From positions 62,001-126,000 of the forward strand of contig JADWQD010000001.1 of assembly GCA_016110215.1 (NCBI GenBank): 64,000 nt of DNA, in the 5' to 3' direction. Shown one piece after another: positions 25,980-36,744 of the stretch. This DNA is from Capronia americana (taxonomy: Eukaryota; Ascomycota; Eurotiomycetes; Chaetothyriales; Herpotrichiellaceae). Under the pieces are notes generated by a model. That model was not told where the DNA came from and did not search any database. It saw nothing but the letters and a program-made list of their open reading frames with translations. A program made the position numbers and the translations under genes. Positions within the stretch are counted from its first letter, which is position 1, and every line of letters begins with the position of its first letter.

Positions 25980-27596
25980 ATGCAAGCAACTATGGCTTCC
26001 TTATCCTCCCTCCAGACACTCCCGCTGATTATAGACAACAAGCCTGTTCGGCCAGAAGGCTCTCAGATTATAACCAACACCTCAAGCAAGCTAAAGACAG
26101 AGTACATCAGATATGTCAGCGCTACTCCGGAGGACGCCGTGGCCGCGGTGGAATCATCTCAAGCTGCTTTCCGGTCCTGGTCTCAGAGCTTGCCGCGAAC
26201 ACGTCGGATGGTGCTGCAAAAGACGGCAGCTCTGATTCGCGAAAACACAGCCGAGTTGATGAAGTTGCAGATCGAGGAGACCAACTGTCCCGAGGCGTGG
26301 GCGGCGTTCAACATCAACCTGGCAGCTTTCCATCTGGAGGAGATTGCAGGCAGAATCACGACTGCCCTCACTGGCGACATCCCCGTGATTCAGGTATTGC
26401 TAAAGCCCAACACACTTGGCTTATGACCCGGGCTAATTTGCTGGCTCTCGCACTAGACTCCAGGCCAGATGGGCTTTGTGTACAAGCGGCCGATTGGCCC
26501 AGTACTGAGCATGCCACCGTAGGTTCCCTCGATCCCCATTGTTCCACATGGTTCAAATTCACTGACTCAACGATCCAGCTGGAACGGTGCCATCGTTCTG
26601 GCGGAGCGGGCCATTGCCACACCCATAGCCGTGGGCTGTACAGTCGTGCTGAAAGTGTCCGAGCAGTCTCCGAACACGCACCACTTCCTGGCGGAGCTGT
26701 TCCGTCGCGCGGGACTCCCTCCCGGGGTTCTGAATGTCATCCAAACTCGCCGCGAGGACGCCGCCGCAGTAACAGAGGCGGTAATTGCCCACCGCTACAT
26801 CCGCAAAGTCGAATTCATAGGGTCCGCCGCAGTTGGAAGCCGCATCGCGTCCCTGGCCGGCAAGTACCTGAAGCCCACACTCATGGAACTAGGCGGCAAG
26901 GCGGCGGCGTTGGTGCTCGAAGACGCCGATCTCCAGCTTGCGGCCCAGGGTTGCGTCCACGGCGGATACATGCACAGCGGACAGATCTGTTTTTCGACCG
27001 AGCGCATCATCGTGAATAGAGCGATTGCCGAGCAATTCATCCCTATCCTCACCAAGGTGGCCGCCAATTTTCAGCCAATGGAACATATCTCCGAGGTGGG
27101 CTCGAACAACACGCTGCGCATGTTGAAGGACGCGACCTCCAAGGGCGCCCACGTCATCTACGGCGAAGTCAAGCTCCTTGGGCCCACGAAACTGCAGCCC
27201 GTCATCCTATCTGGGCTGACGTCCGAGATGGAAATCTATGACAATGAATCCTTCGGCCCCGTCCTCGCGCTATACATCGTGGACAGTGACGAGGAGGCTA
27301 TTGACCTTGCCAACAGCACCAAGTATGGCCTCAGTGCCGGGGTGTACAGCAGAGATATTGCCAGGGCGTTAAAAGTCGCGAGCCGCCTCGAAGTTGGCCA
27401 GACGCATATCAATTTCCCTCTCGGCACGGGCATGGACGAAGCGACACTGGGGATTGGACTATCCAAGGCAAGCGGCTGGGTCAAGCAGAATGCGAGTTAC
27501 GGGCTTGACGAGTTCCTGGAGCTGAGGACCGTGACGGTGACAGATCCCGCCGAATTCGCTGCTGGGATGGCGCAAGCTCAGGCTCAAGCTTCTTAG
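25980..27596 (+). CDS. Aldehyde dehydrogenase, salicylaldehyde dehydrogenase-like
   Basis: Exons are 25980-26393, 26469-26518 and 26579-27596, giving 493 residues, a normal length for NAD(P)-dependent aldehyde dehydrogenases. Conserved marks include MPPWNGAIVL (rebuilt across the second intron), the general-base MELGGKA with Glu258, and the nucleophile in HSGQICFSTER at Cys292; the spacing of 34 is the family norm. Also seen are ESFGPVLAL and a C-terminal SGWVKQNASYG. It oxidises an aldehyde to the acid. It most resembles the salicylaldehyde/vanillin dehydrogenase-like subgroup, which fits an aromatic pathway, but this is resemblance only. A second in-frame ATG at 25992 (MASLSSL) is an equally plausible start. 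With the P450 and the alcohol dehydrogenase it would complete a CH3 to CH2OH to CHO to COOH series. Confidence 0.92.
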
Positions 27597-27851
27597 TAGT
27601 CGCTCATGTATCACAGATACTGGATCATGACTTGGCCCGGGTCGTTTCTTGCTAAGTTGAATTTCACGCGATTCTCATCCAATGTTCTGCCCTCCACATT
27701 GTGCTAACGGAGGCTTGAAGGGATGAACCGATATCCCCGAGAATTTTGCTACTTGCGTCCGCGTTGCCTGTTCAAGTCTCCGGAAATCGCGGTATATACG
27801 CGGCGCGGCAGACAGGTGGGCCAATCTCAAAGTCCGACTTCTCGGCCGGCA

Positions 27852-27925
27852 GACGGGGCACTGTAATATAGCAGATGGATAGGACTGACGGTCCACCAAG
27901 TTCTATGTACTCAGGTATTGCATCC
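27852..27925 (+). repeat. Left ~75-bp direct repeat flanking foldback element
   Basis: Begins GACGGGGCACT and ends at CATCC. It matches 28359-28436 in the same orientation at roughly 80 percent by eye. Both copies contain GGACTGACGGTCC, an inverted GGAC/GTCC pair. It is far too long for an ordinary target-site duplication. Confidence 0.75.
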
Positions 27926-27934
27926 ACGGGCACG

Positions 27935-28356
27935 GTCCCACAAAAATAAACGGGACAACAGCACAAACCTCACCAAAATGCATTGTTTTCAAGGCTGCAC
28001 CAATGTCTTCGCACCATGAATGATGAAGTGATAATTACTTACAGCTCTCTATATTATAATTATAATTTATTTTTCTTGCTTATTAGGTAGTGGTGCTGAG
28101 AAATTGTAGGTCACCTAGCAATTACAGTAAGATTTTACAGTTTTAGAGCGCTTGAGTAGGATACCTTCGCAACAGCGCTACACTCAATGACCTTGAGATA
28201 AAAGTCTAAGAATTGGAAATAATATGAAATGAGTCAGTAGCTGAACTTCTATCTAATTAATTTTATTTACTATATGGTGTGAAGACGCTGGTGCAGCCTT
28301 GAAAACAGTGCATTTTGGTGAGGTTTGTGCTGTTGTCCCGTTTATTTCTGTGGGAC
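27935..28356. mobile_element. MITE-like foldback element, 422 bp
   Basis: The two ends, 27935-28017 and 28274-28356, are inverted repeats of 83 bp differing at five positions, all transitions. The 256-bp core is AT-rich and has no coding potential. Long inverted ends, small size and lack of a gene fit a non-autonomous DNA element. Transition-only divergence is compatible with repeat-induced point mutation. No clean short target-site duplication is seen; instead the element lies between ~75-bp direct repeats. An alternative is an unusual palindromic duplication of local DNA. Confidence 0.7.
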
Positions 28357-28358
28357 GT

Positions 28359-28436
28359 GACGGGGCACTATAGTCCAGCAGATGGATGGGACTGACGGTC
28401 CAGTAGGATCTATGTAGGTACATAGATATTACATCC
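28359..28436 (+). repeat. Right ~75-bp direct repeat flanking foldback element
   Basis: This is the second copy of the repeat at 27852-27925. It starts two bases after the right inverted end and lies ~220 bp upstream of the alcohol dehydrogenase start, so it may form part of that promoter. It also contains GGACTGACGGTCC. Confidence 0.75.
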
Positions 28437-28657
28437 TATCTCCGAATGCCGGACGCCACGATCACTGAGCCTCTTTTCCCAATTTTCGTGGCTAGACCAT
28501 GCATGACAGGGAGGGGGGTGGGGCAGCGGCTGGCCTTGATATGTACCCCATCTTTCCGTCTCATCTAGAAGTGAGGCATGACTTGTGTGTGATTGTCTAT
28601 CCTACCGTTACGAGAACTTACTTTTCGGTTGAGTTGAGCTAGCTTACCTTGACAACC

Positions 28658-30225
28658 ATGAAAGCCCTCAGGTATCACGGCCCCGGACATCTCAGTCTGG
28701 ACGACATAGACGACCCGGTTTGTGGGAAGGATCAGGTCAAGGTAATTCACCGACATCGACACCAATACCCGCGACAAGTCCTCCTCGAGAGAGTGTGTAT
28801 GTTGACTAAGAAGGGCTAACTTGATTTATTGTACGCACTGCAGCTCAATCCCGCGTTTGCGGGCATTTGTGGAACAGGTACGTTCGTGCATGCATGGGCG
28901 AGACCCTCATTCTCTAGGACGGCGTGCTACGTGAAAGAGGAAAATCATGTGGCGCAAGGTATTAAAACTATATCAGATCATTTACTCACTAGATCTTAGA
29001 TCTCCACGAATACCTGTTCGGTCCGCTGATCATCTCGTCCGAGCCTCACCCTTTGACCGGCGACAAAGTGCCGGTGACGCTGGGCCACGAGTTCAGCGCA
29101 ACTGTCGTGGAGGTCGGCTCAGATATCGGCGACCTCCAACCCGGCGACACTGTGGCCGTCTATCCCATGATGTCGGACGCGACCTGTGCAGCGTGCCAGC
29201 GAGGTCGGCCGAACTGTTGCGCCAAGTCGGCGTCGATTGGGTTTCATGGTGAGTGAGGGAGTCGCTGGCGTGCAGAATGCTGACACTGCGATACTGTGCT
29301 CCAGCTTCAACGACCGGTGGATTTGCTCAACGTATCGTGGTGCCTCGAGACAACGTATTCAAACTTCCGTCGACTGTGAGTCTCGAAGAAGGTGGTGAGT
29401 CATTCATCATTCTACCTCCAATACGAAGGATATATTATCCATCAAACCAACCCGTCCGCGGATGCTACGAACGGGTACATTGGCTAAAGGCTCCACCCCT
29501 CCACGCGCAGCCCTAGTTGAGCCCCTCGCCGTGGCGTGGCACGCGGTCAAGAACAGCCCCATCCAAAAAGGAGACGACACACTCGTGATAGGAGCCGGGC
29601 CCGTCGGCCTGGCAGTCATTCAGGTGCTGAAAGCATGGGGTGCTCGCACCATCGTGGTGTCAGAGCTCTCGACACGGAGGAAACAACTCGCCAGCGAGTT
29701 TGGCGCAACCCATCTGCTCGACCCAAGGGAGCCAGACGTAGTGGCGAGGTGCCGGGAGATCTGCGGCGGCGAAGGCCCCGCGATCGTGCTCGACGTCGCG
29801 GGAGTGCAATCGGGATTGGATCTCGCTCTCACTGCGTCGCGGCCGGGGGCAACGATCGTCAACATCGCAACATGGCGCGAACAGCCGCGAATCAACTCGA
29901 TTGCCCTTTTGACCGGGGAGAAGAAGTACGTGGGCACAATGGTGCACGTCAAGGAGGATTTTGCTCAAGTAATCCAGGCGATTGGTTCAGGTGCGTAAAT
30001 CCCATGTGTTCAGCGTGTGTGGCTCTTCCTCGTGTGGCGGTGCCAGTGGGAGGCAAGCAAGCGACTGACTTAGTGTATCATCCCGATTAATTAGGCGAAA
30101 TCCAACCCAAGGCGATGATTTCATCGGTGATTTCGCTAGACGATGCCGTTGAGAAGGGGTTCAAGGCGCTGATCGCGGATAAAGATAGCTTGGTCAAAAT
30201 CCTGGTCAGGGTACAAGATGGTTGA
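28658..30225 (+). CDS. Zinc-dependent alcohol dehydrogenase (MDR family)
   Basis: Six exons (28658-28741, 28844-28877, 29000-29248, 29305-29394, 29511-29990 and 30095-30225) give 355 residues in unbroken phase. The catalytic zinc site is visible as GICGTDLHEY (Cys37), the GHE motif (His69-Glu70) and the Glu of LVEPLAVAWHA. The structural-zinc lobe is reduced to CAACQRGRPNCC. The Rossmann motif is VIGAGPVGLAVIQ. It resembles the butanediol/sorbitol dehydrogenase branch of medium-chain dehydrogenases, which interconvert alcohols and carbonyls with NAD(P). In this cluster it probably oxidises the alcohol made by the P450, feeding the aldehyde dehydrogenase; that is inferred from position. Its promoter adjoins the right direct repeat. 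Confidence 0.92.
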
Positions 30226-30930
30226 GCATGGCGGGGGCCTAATAGCTGAAGCGTACGAGAACTTTGTACTGTATCAGCGGGGTTGCGAGCGTTACGAAGT
30301 CAAGAAACGGATTATTCCTGAAATCGGTCTACCAGCTGGTTGAGTTCGTGATCGCGGACTGCTCCCTGGCAGATGTAGTTTTGCCCGTCCTGGCCGTCCC
30401 CAGGTTTACGGGGCAACCAGCAATATTGGGGTAGGGGGAGTGGATAGGGGGCTGGATTAAAGAGTGGACCCGGCAATTTTCCCAAGAGGGTTAGCTTAGG
30501 CACGGCTGGAATCTGTCGCTCTCTCGATAATCGTCCTTGTACTGTGGATGAGGTTTTCGGTTCTTCCACCTTCTTCTCCGCGACTCGGGCGAGAGCATAG
30601 CTTTTCGCATCGTATTCGCCGTGTCAAAGTCCGTCCCGGTATCGAGACGAGGGAATGCGCACAGTGTGAAGATGCCGCGGTTTCCGACGTATGCTCTGCT
30701 CTGCTCTGCTCTGCTCTGCTCTGCTCTGCTCTGTTCTGCGCGCAGCCCCCTATTCTCCAACTGTGCATTCCATGGTTCGACCGTTATGATATCACGACCT
30801 GACTGAGTATAAGACTCAGTGTGCTCCGATAACGGGTTGAGGAGTTTCAGTTGGATTTTACGAAATCTGGCGCTAGCATTCTGGTGATCCCTCCGACGAC
30901 AGAATACTCGGCAATCTAAGTAAAGGCAGG
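30226..30930. other. Gap with a pentanucleotide microsatellite
   Basis: No gene is seen. The one notable structure is the TGCTC tandem repeat at 30692-30739. Open frames across it on both strands are products of the repeat. Confidence 0.5.
30692..30739 (+). repeat. TGCTC pentanucleotide microsatellite
   Basis: About nine units of the pentamer TGCTC run in tandem, the last one changed by a single base (TGTTC). Such tracts mutate by slippage. Confidence 0.9.
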
Positions 30931-31970
30931 ATGAGGATCGATACACACCACCACATGGTGCCCCATTTTACAGGGAAGGAAGTTAGCTGAGACCTCGCGC
31001 ACGCCAATGAATGACTAGTGGAATAAAAATGGAACATTCTCAGATAACACACCGGTTCAGGCATTAGAGAAAGGCAAAGGCGACCCGTCCGGCTCGTGGA
31101 CCCCGACATAGTCATTGGCCGAGGACGACCACTTCTCCAGCACCCTGGGGGGCATCACGACGACGATTTTCTCCCTTGCAGCCCCCAGAGCCAGATATGC
31201 TCGAGGGCGAAGGAACCGCGGTGCTGGCGCGTCAGACGAACGTTTACCTCGCCAGCTTGCGCGACACCAACCCGTCAAGATACGGGTTCTTCGCGGCGAT
31301 GCCAACGCTGACGGAAACGGCGGCCGCGCTCGCAGAGATCGCATACGCCTTCGGCGAGCTGCGCGCCGACGGCGTCACGCTGCTCACGCGCTACGGGGCC
31401 CGGGCACATGTACCTGGGCCACGCGGACATTGCGCCCGTGTGGCAGGCCCTGAACCAGAGAGGAGCCGTCGTATTCGCCCACCCGACCCACGCGGTCGAC
31501 ACCACGTTGGTCGCTGGCGCCGTGCAGCAGCTCACCGTCGACTATCCTCACGAAACTACCCGCGCGGCGGTGTCAGTTTCATCGCCGCGGACACGCTGAA
31601 AGTGCACGCGCCAAACTGCAAGGTCATCCTCTAGCACGCGGGCGGCACGCTGCCGTACCTGGCGAACCGGGTCGCGGTGCTGCCGGAGGTCCCTGATGTG
31701 CTCGACAAGACGCGTGACGACATCCTCGCTGAGATTGCCTCGTTTTACTACGACGTGCCGCTGTCTTCGGCCGAGGAGACGATCCGGCTGCTGCTGCATT
31801 ACACCACGCCCGACCATCTGCTGTATGGGACCGATTTACCCTACGCGCCGGCTAAAGTGGTCACACGGTTCGCTGAGATGTTGGACCGCGGGAATTTGAC
31901 CGACGAGGCCCATAAGGGCATTGATGGCGAGAATTCACTCTGGCTGTTTCTGAGGTCGAGGAAGGAATAG
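30931..31970 (+). pseudogene. Broken amidohydrolase-type decarboxylase (6-methylsalicylate decarboxylase-like)
   Basis: Pieces of one ACMSD/amidohydrolase-2 family protein lie in order. The start MRIDTHHHMVP carries the metal-binding His-X-His. Next come a GDPSG-WTP block, NPSRYGFFAAMPTL, ELRADGVTLLTRYG, YLGHADIAPVW, GAVVFAHPTHAV, VDYPHETTRAA, HAGGTLPYLA and TPDHLLYGTDLPYAP. Damage is plain: a TAG at 31109-31111 where the family has Trp, a frameshift before 31176, a +1 shift near 31395 undone near 31565, a TAG at 31632-31634 replacing the Ser before HAGG, and no GT donor after the first short exon (ACAG is followed by GG). The closest recalled relatives decarboxylate 6-methylsalicylate or similar aromatic acids. 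The C-terminal ~98 codons remain open. Sequencing error could explain one break but hardly five. Confidence 0.85.
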
Positions 31971-32174
31971 TTGAGCTACGAGCGCACCCATACCTATACC
32001 TATGCCTATCTGATAGAATGTCGCTCACACATTGTTGTGAATGTATCGATAGCGGTATCGGCCTCGAATCAGCCCAGCCACAAAACAAGCGTGCTTCAAT
32101 CTTCAAATCTCCAGGATCTAATCTAAAGGTCCATATCTCGGGTATCCGTGATCTCTCTTACGTCGGCAGTCTAA

Positions 32175-34994
32175 TCACCATCTGAAATTACGGGCATCAG
32201 CAGGGATCGAGAATAGAGGGCTGGACTAATGACGACTTACCCGAATGTTTCTTCAATATATTCGACGCCCCTCTTGCCCTGCTTCAGAGAAGTGTGCACG
32301 GCCGCCCGCGCCTCGTCCGCCATCCCGCCCGGTCCGCATGTTAGAATGGCGATCTTGCCCCCGGCGGCGCCAGCCTCGTGCACCTCGTTGACGAGGTCCA
32401 GGATCGTCTTACGGATATCAGGCCGGCCGTACGCGATTTTCAACGCGTCGTCGTTGATGCCGGTCGCGGCGGTCCCGGGCTTGAGGTCCATGTCGGCAAC
32501 GGCGATCTCTTTGCTGTTGACGTCGGAACTGCTGCTTCTGCTTTGTGCTTCGAGTGGAGAGGTCGCGTGCAGGTGGATGTGAATGTCCCTGTGCCCTAGT
32601 ATCGGTTTCAACTCGTAGGTAGCGATGTTGCGGATCAGAGCCGACTGTTTAGCGGACCAGAGTAGTGTGATATCCCTTGTGCGGGTGGCGAGTCTTGCAT
32701 TGCCGCTTGACTCCTTGGCACTATCGGTCGTCGTCCGTATGTGCTCAAGAATATAAGGTAATGCGCCGGCAATGCCGGTTCCACCAACGACGAAGACGAC
32801 GTTTTCGAACGTGTTCAGGGGGCTGCGCTCGCCGTAAGGGCCCTCGATGAACACGCTCGGCGTAATCATCCCATCGGGGGACTTCAGACATTCCTGGCGG
32901 AGACGCTTAGTCCAGCTGCTGAATGGGCGAATGAAGAATGTGAGCTTCTGCCGGCCGGCAGCGTCTTGGAAGACCGTGTTTTGGTGTTGCGACGGCGCTG
33001 GCGTCACATCCGACGACGGAGTGCTCGAGGATGGGCTCGTGGCTGTGACTTGTATTTCCTTGTCCCTAAGCGCTTGCTCGTCGCCCTTGCACTCGGTTTG
33101 GAATTTGGCCGTGCCAACTGCGTCGGAGTCTCCGATGGTTTCGTAAGCTCCCAACGTGAACGGGTGGTTCTCCCAGCCTCTCAGTTTCAATGGCTGGTAC
33201 AGGAAGTAGTGCTGGCCGGGTCCTGGCTTGAGCATGCGAGAACCTGGGACAACTTCGAGTCTGATGAGGTTGGCATCTTGGTCGTAGCTCGCGCGTGCCT
33301 TTGTGCCAACAACGGAGCTCGACCGCTTGACATGGACGTTGCAGTATGCCCATCGGACCAGACGTGCTGCTCGGTCGAAGCACCAAATTGCGACTGGTGG
33401 CCACAGGTACCCATCGTATTCGCCGTCAAATATCTTGGTGTGGCTATGAGGCACAGATTAATTACCTCCGTGAAGGCAAGATGGCGATGTACTTACTAGA
33501 ACAACCCGACCAGTGTCACCACAGAAAGTGCAATGTGTATGAGGAGGAAGAGCTCATACGATCTGACTCGGAACCACATGAAAGAGAAGAGCACTATCAA
33601 GCTCATTGCAATTGTTGCCTGACCGATGTTATCAAAAGGTTCATCAGATAAGGTGGGAGCAGAGGGTCTTACAAGTCCTCCCATGTACCAATACTGCTCG
33701 GTCCATGATTCGGCGAAGTAGCCAACTGTGGAGAGACAAGTCAGCATTGACGCCGAGATACGAAAGCATCATCGTGGGCATTACAGTTGGCTTCCAACAC
33801 CGACCATCCAACGGAATGGACAATCGCAAGGACTGTAGCACAGCGAGCGATATGACGGTGGAAAATGTTGAATGTTGCGAAGCTCCAACCGGTAAGCCAC
33901 AAAAAGATATTGTTCCTGCCAGCAAACATCCAGAGCCAAGGCAAGGTGGCGTAGCAGATAATGCCAGTGCGATCCGAGATGTAGCGCCAGGCCTGCTGCG
34001 GTTCCGTATAGCTAAACTGAGGTCAGCAGATGTCCAGAGATATTTTTTCAAGCGGTGCCTGGAGCTCACTAAAGGTTCGGCGAGAAGATATAATAGCTGA
34101 CACAGCACAAAATGAAGGTCATGACCCAGAAAGATGTCACAATGATGGTCTCCATCCGTGTCGGAATAGTGGACCAAAGCAACGGGCGGGTGTGATGTGA
34201 GCCGAATGCCGCCGGAATGATTATGTGTGACCTGAGCCAATGATGGATTGAACCGGCGACGGCGATGGGCCCAGAGAGGCCTTTATGGGAACCGAGGAAC
34301 TGGCTCCCTTCAATGTCCGTCCTACCTCTTAAGCGACGAGAGTGGAAGAAATGCGTGGCGACGCGGTTGATAATGCCTATCAGCAGTAGCCCGCCCCAAA
34401 ACCCGTATACTGCCCAGCTGAGAGTTGTCAGTGTATATCCCGCAACTGTAAAGCACCAGCTGGGGAGTACGACGTACCCGTATCTCTCGTGCAGGACATA
34501 TTCGACGTCGAATAGTACCTAATCACTCGTCAGTGAGAGCCGTAGCTTGGAGTAGAACCAGAAGCACGTACGTAAGTATCTTTGGCTGCCTTGTACAGGG
34601 ACCTGGAAATCAAGACGGGCGTATTGAAGAGCGTATAGTTTTCCAGGTCGCTGTACTCGACAACTGGAAGTGACCTGATATAGTCGTTGGTGAGAATGGG
34701 GAGGACCTTGGAATAAGGCACCAGTTCGACACCGCCGTATTCTGTGCAGTAGCCTGCAAACAGCTTGGAGCCGGCGACGATCTGCTCTGCGGTGCAATAG
34801 AGCTTAGCGGCTGCCCACATCGAGTTCACGAGGAGTTCGTTGGTGCATGAGTTGCCGTAATAGTCACTAGGATCAGTGACGTTGAAATTGAGGTACGAGA
34901 CAGCTGTTTGGATGCCGTTCAAGCAACCAGTGTACTCGTCCACAGATCCGAACGACAGGCCCGAAAGGGCAAGCAAGATCGTTAACACTTTCAT
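32175..34994 (-). CDS. Ferric/cupric reductase, FRE family (NADPH, FAD, bis-haem)
   Basis: Eight exons (34994-34572, 34518-34478, 34417-34070, 34011-33785, 33725-33673, 33618-33497, 33443-32241 and 32181-32175) give 807 residues. A signal peptide (MKVLTILLALSGLSFG) and an N-glycosylated outer domain of ~125 residues come first. The transmembrane ferric-reductase domain follows, with paired haem histidines in HIARCATVLAIVH and HIALSVVTLVGLFYH. The cytoplasmic part has the FAD motif HPFTLG, the nucleotide motif VVGGTGIAGALPYI and the C-terminal CGPGGMADEARAAV. The last exon is 7 bp and adds Trp-stop, giving the ETFGW ending typical of the family. It reduces extracellular Fe(III) or Cu(II) with cytosolic NADPH at the plasma membrane. 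GATA sites upstream (35359, 36070, 36084) suggest iron-dependent repression. Confidence 0.93.
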
Positions 34995-35358
34995 CGTGAA
35001 CTTTCAACGTGGGACAAGGCCCCTGGAAAGACGGAAATGCGAGAACTACGGCAAAGGACAGTATCGGGGCGTTTGTGCTCGGTATATAGGACGGTCAGTG
35101 CTCTGATCTGCGCTGTGGATTCGGCGCATGCGAAAGATACTCTGGGAACATTCGAGGAGCCTTCGAATCTAGATCGAGAGAATGGAACAAGGTCTGGAGC
35201 ATTTTCAGCGTGGCAATGAGGACGCACAGAGGGGCCACAAGCCAGCCAGTGCCCAAGCATCCATTCTGCTGCGACTGAGTGGCGTGAGAGGACATGTTCC
35301 CACCACGACCTGCCGGAAAGCTGCATGAGCGTGGGCAGAGGAGAGGTATTGGGACATC

Positions 35359-35369
35359 TTATCCGATAA
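35359..35369 (+). promoter_or_regulatory. GATA-factor site TTATCCGATAA
   Basis: TTATC and GATAA half-sites face each other, 365 bp upstream of the ferric reductase start. It is one base off the ATCWGATAA consensus known for fungal SreA-type iron repressors (C in place of A/T). Function is inferred. Confidence 0.45.
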
Positions 35370-36069
35370 AATATCGCATCATGGCTTGGCCTCAGTCCAA
35401 CAGGAAGTTCCCCACTGGTCAGTTGCTCCTCCCCTTGCACCTAGCAGTCGTATGTCAGTGCAGGTTTTGACCCGGGGTTGACTTCGGTGCCAACTTGTGG
35501 ATAGCGTAGGGTCCTAAGCTTTGCCAACCCTAGCCCAGATTTGATGCTAACCGAGCTTCTGGAGTCTTGGACATGACAATGCATGAGGATCAACATCACT
35601 CGACCAGTCTTGCAGCTTGACCGATACCGGCTGCAGTTGCGTCTGCAAGCTCTAGCCAAAGGATACGTACCCAGGATGGAGCACAGGTTGTTCGACCCGC
35701 TGAAGTTGCACAGCATGGCCCCGGAAATCTCCGCACATGGCGAACGCGGGCTGCAGGAAGAAGTCCAAGGGAGAAGACGACGGCTTCATGAGACGGAAGC
35801 GACGCTGGAGGGATGTGAGTCTCCTCCTCCTTACGGTTGATAATTAGCAGTCATCATCCATATGGAGCCATATACTGAGTAAACAAAGCTGTCATCCCTG
35901 GTGTCGTCCAAGAGAATGAAGCTGGACGAGAAGAATAATCATCCCCGCTTTACATCAGGCAATGGCAAGGCAGAGAAGAGGGACCTGAAGGGAGTGGAAT
36001 TGCACGCCCCGAACAAAGTGCGGAAAGGCTTGGCGAAATCATCGTGATGCGATGGGCGAATTTTTCATC

Positions 36070-36094
36070 TTATCAGATAATGATTATCAGATAA
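36070..36094 (+). promoter_or_regulatory. Tandem iron-type GATA sites (two ATCAGATAA)
   Basis: TTATCAGATAA occurs twice, at 36070-36080 and 36084-36094, spaced 14 bp start to start. Each contains ATCAGATAA, an exact match to the ATCWGATAA site bound by SreA/Sre/Urbs1-type GATA repressors of iron uptake. The pair lies ~1.08 kb upstream of the ferric reductase and ~0.65 kb upstream of the fasciclin gene. Confidence 0.6.
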
Positions 36095-36744
36095 GATCCT
36101 CCTGGGAATCCACTATGCCTATCAACCGAGCCTTTTACTTTCTGCACTCCCTGCTCTTTTCCTACCACCGAGTCTTCTCTCTCAAGCTCGCCGGTGTCGG
36201 CCTGAAAAGCTTGCTCTTTCAAGCTCTGTTGCCATTGAGTTTACCAGAATAGGCTCAACATGTCAGGTTGCTAGCAGAATTTTTCAACTCGCGTTAATCA
36301 CGGAAAATCGGACAAAACTGAAAACTGACACCATTCTATCAATGTCTAGCACTTGCCAGGACCACGAGGTCGTTGGCGTGGGACGAGGAAGTCTCTCTTG
36401 CAGCTTCTTGCGCCGACTGGCTGCATTTGTCTAATGGCCTCTGTTTTCGTGAGCTAAGTTAGAGCTCCTTCGGCCTCAGTCGGCTAGTCAACCAGGAAGG
36501 AATGCTTCATGCTCTCACCGTTATGCCTGTGACTTCACGTGCACGGCTGCTCGGATTGCACGATCGAGTCATCAGTGCTCATGCGGTTCAAGGATGGTGC
36601 AAGTCCGAATGCCGGCTTTCACAGAAGGCATATACTCTGTCTGCTGCTGCGCTTGCGCAAAGCTGGAGTTCGCTTTCAAATCCCACAGTCTCCTTATGCT
36701 GACAAGCCCATAGATCAAATTTGAAAAAAAAAGATCCCAAAACG

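Larger units (their letters stand above)
27597..28657. other. Gap holding a composite repeat
   Basis: No gene is visible between the aldehyde and alcohol dehydrogenases. The centre of the gap is filled by the foldback element and direct repeats listed separately. The AT-rich core contrasts sharply with the GC-rich genes on both sides. Confidence 0.6.
34995..36744. other. Divergent intergenic region, ferric reductase and fasciclin gene
   Basis: About 1.75 kb with no supportable gene. It serves as promoter for the ferric reductase (-) and the fasciclin protein (+). GATA elements are annotated separately. Short frames at 35583-35840 and 36052-36252 lack family features. Confidence 0.5.

Noticed and set aside
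30491..30946. 151-codon minus-strand frame with EQSRA repeats
   Set aside because: The repeats are just the translated TGCTC microsatellite; the frame exists because the pentamer lacks stops.
31176..31634. 152-codon frame as a stand-alone gene
   Set aside because: Only its first ~75 residues match the decarboxylase; the rest is frameshifted, and conserved sequence continues beyond its stop.
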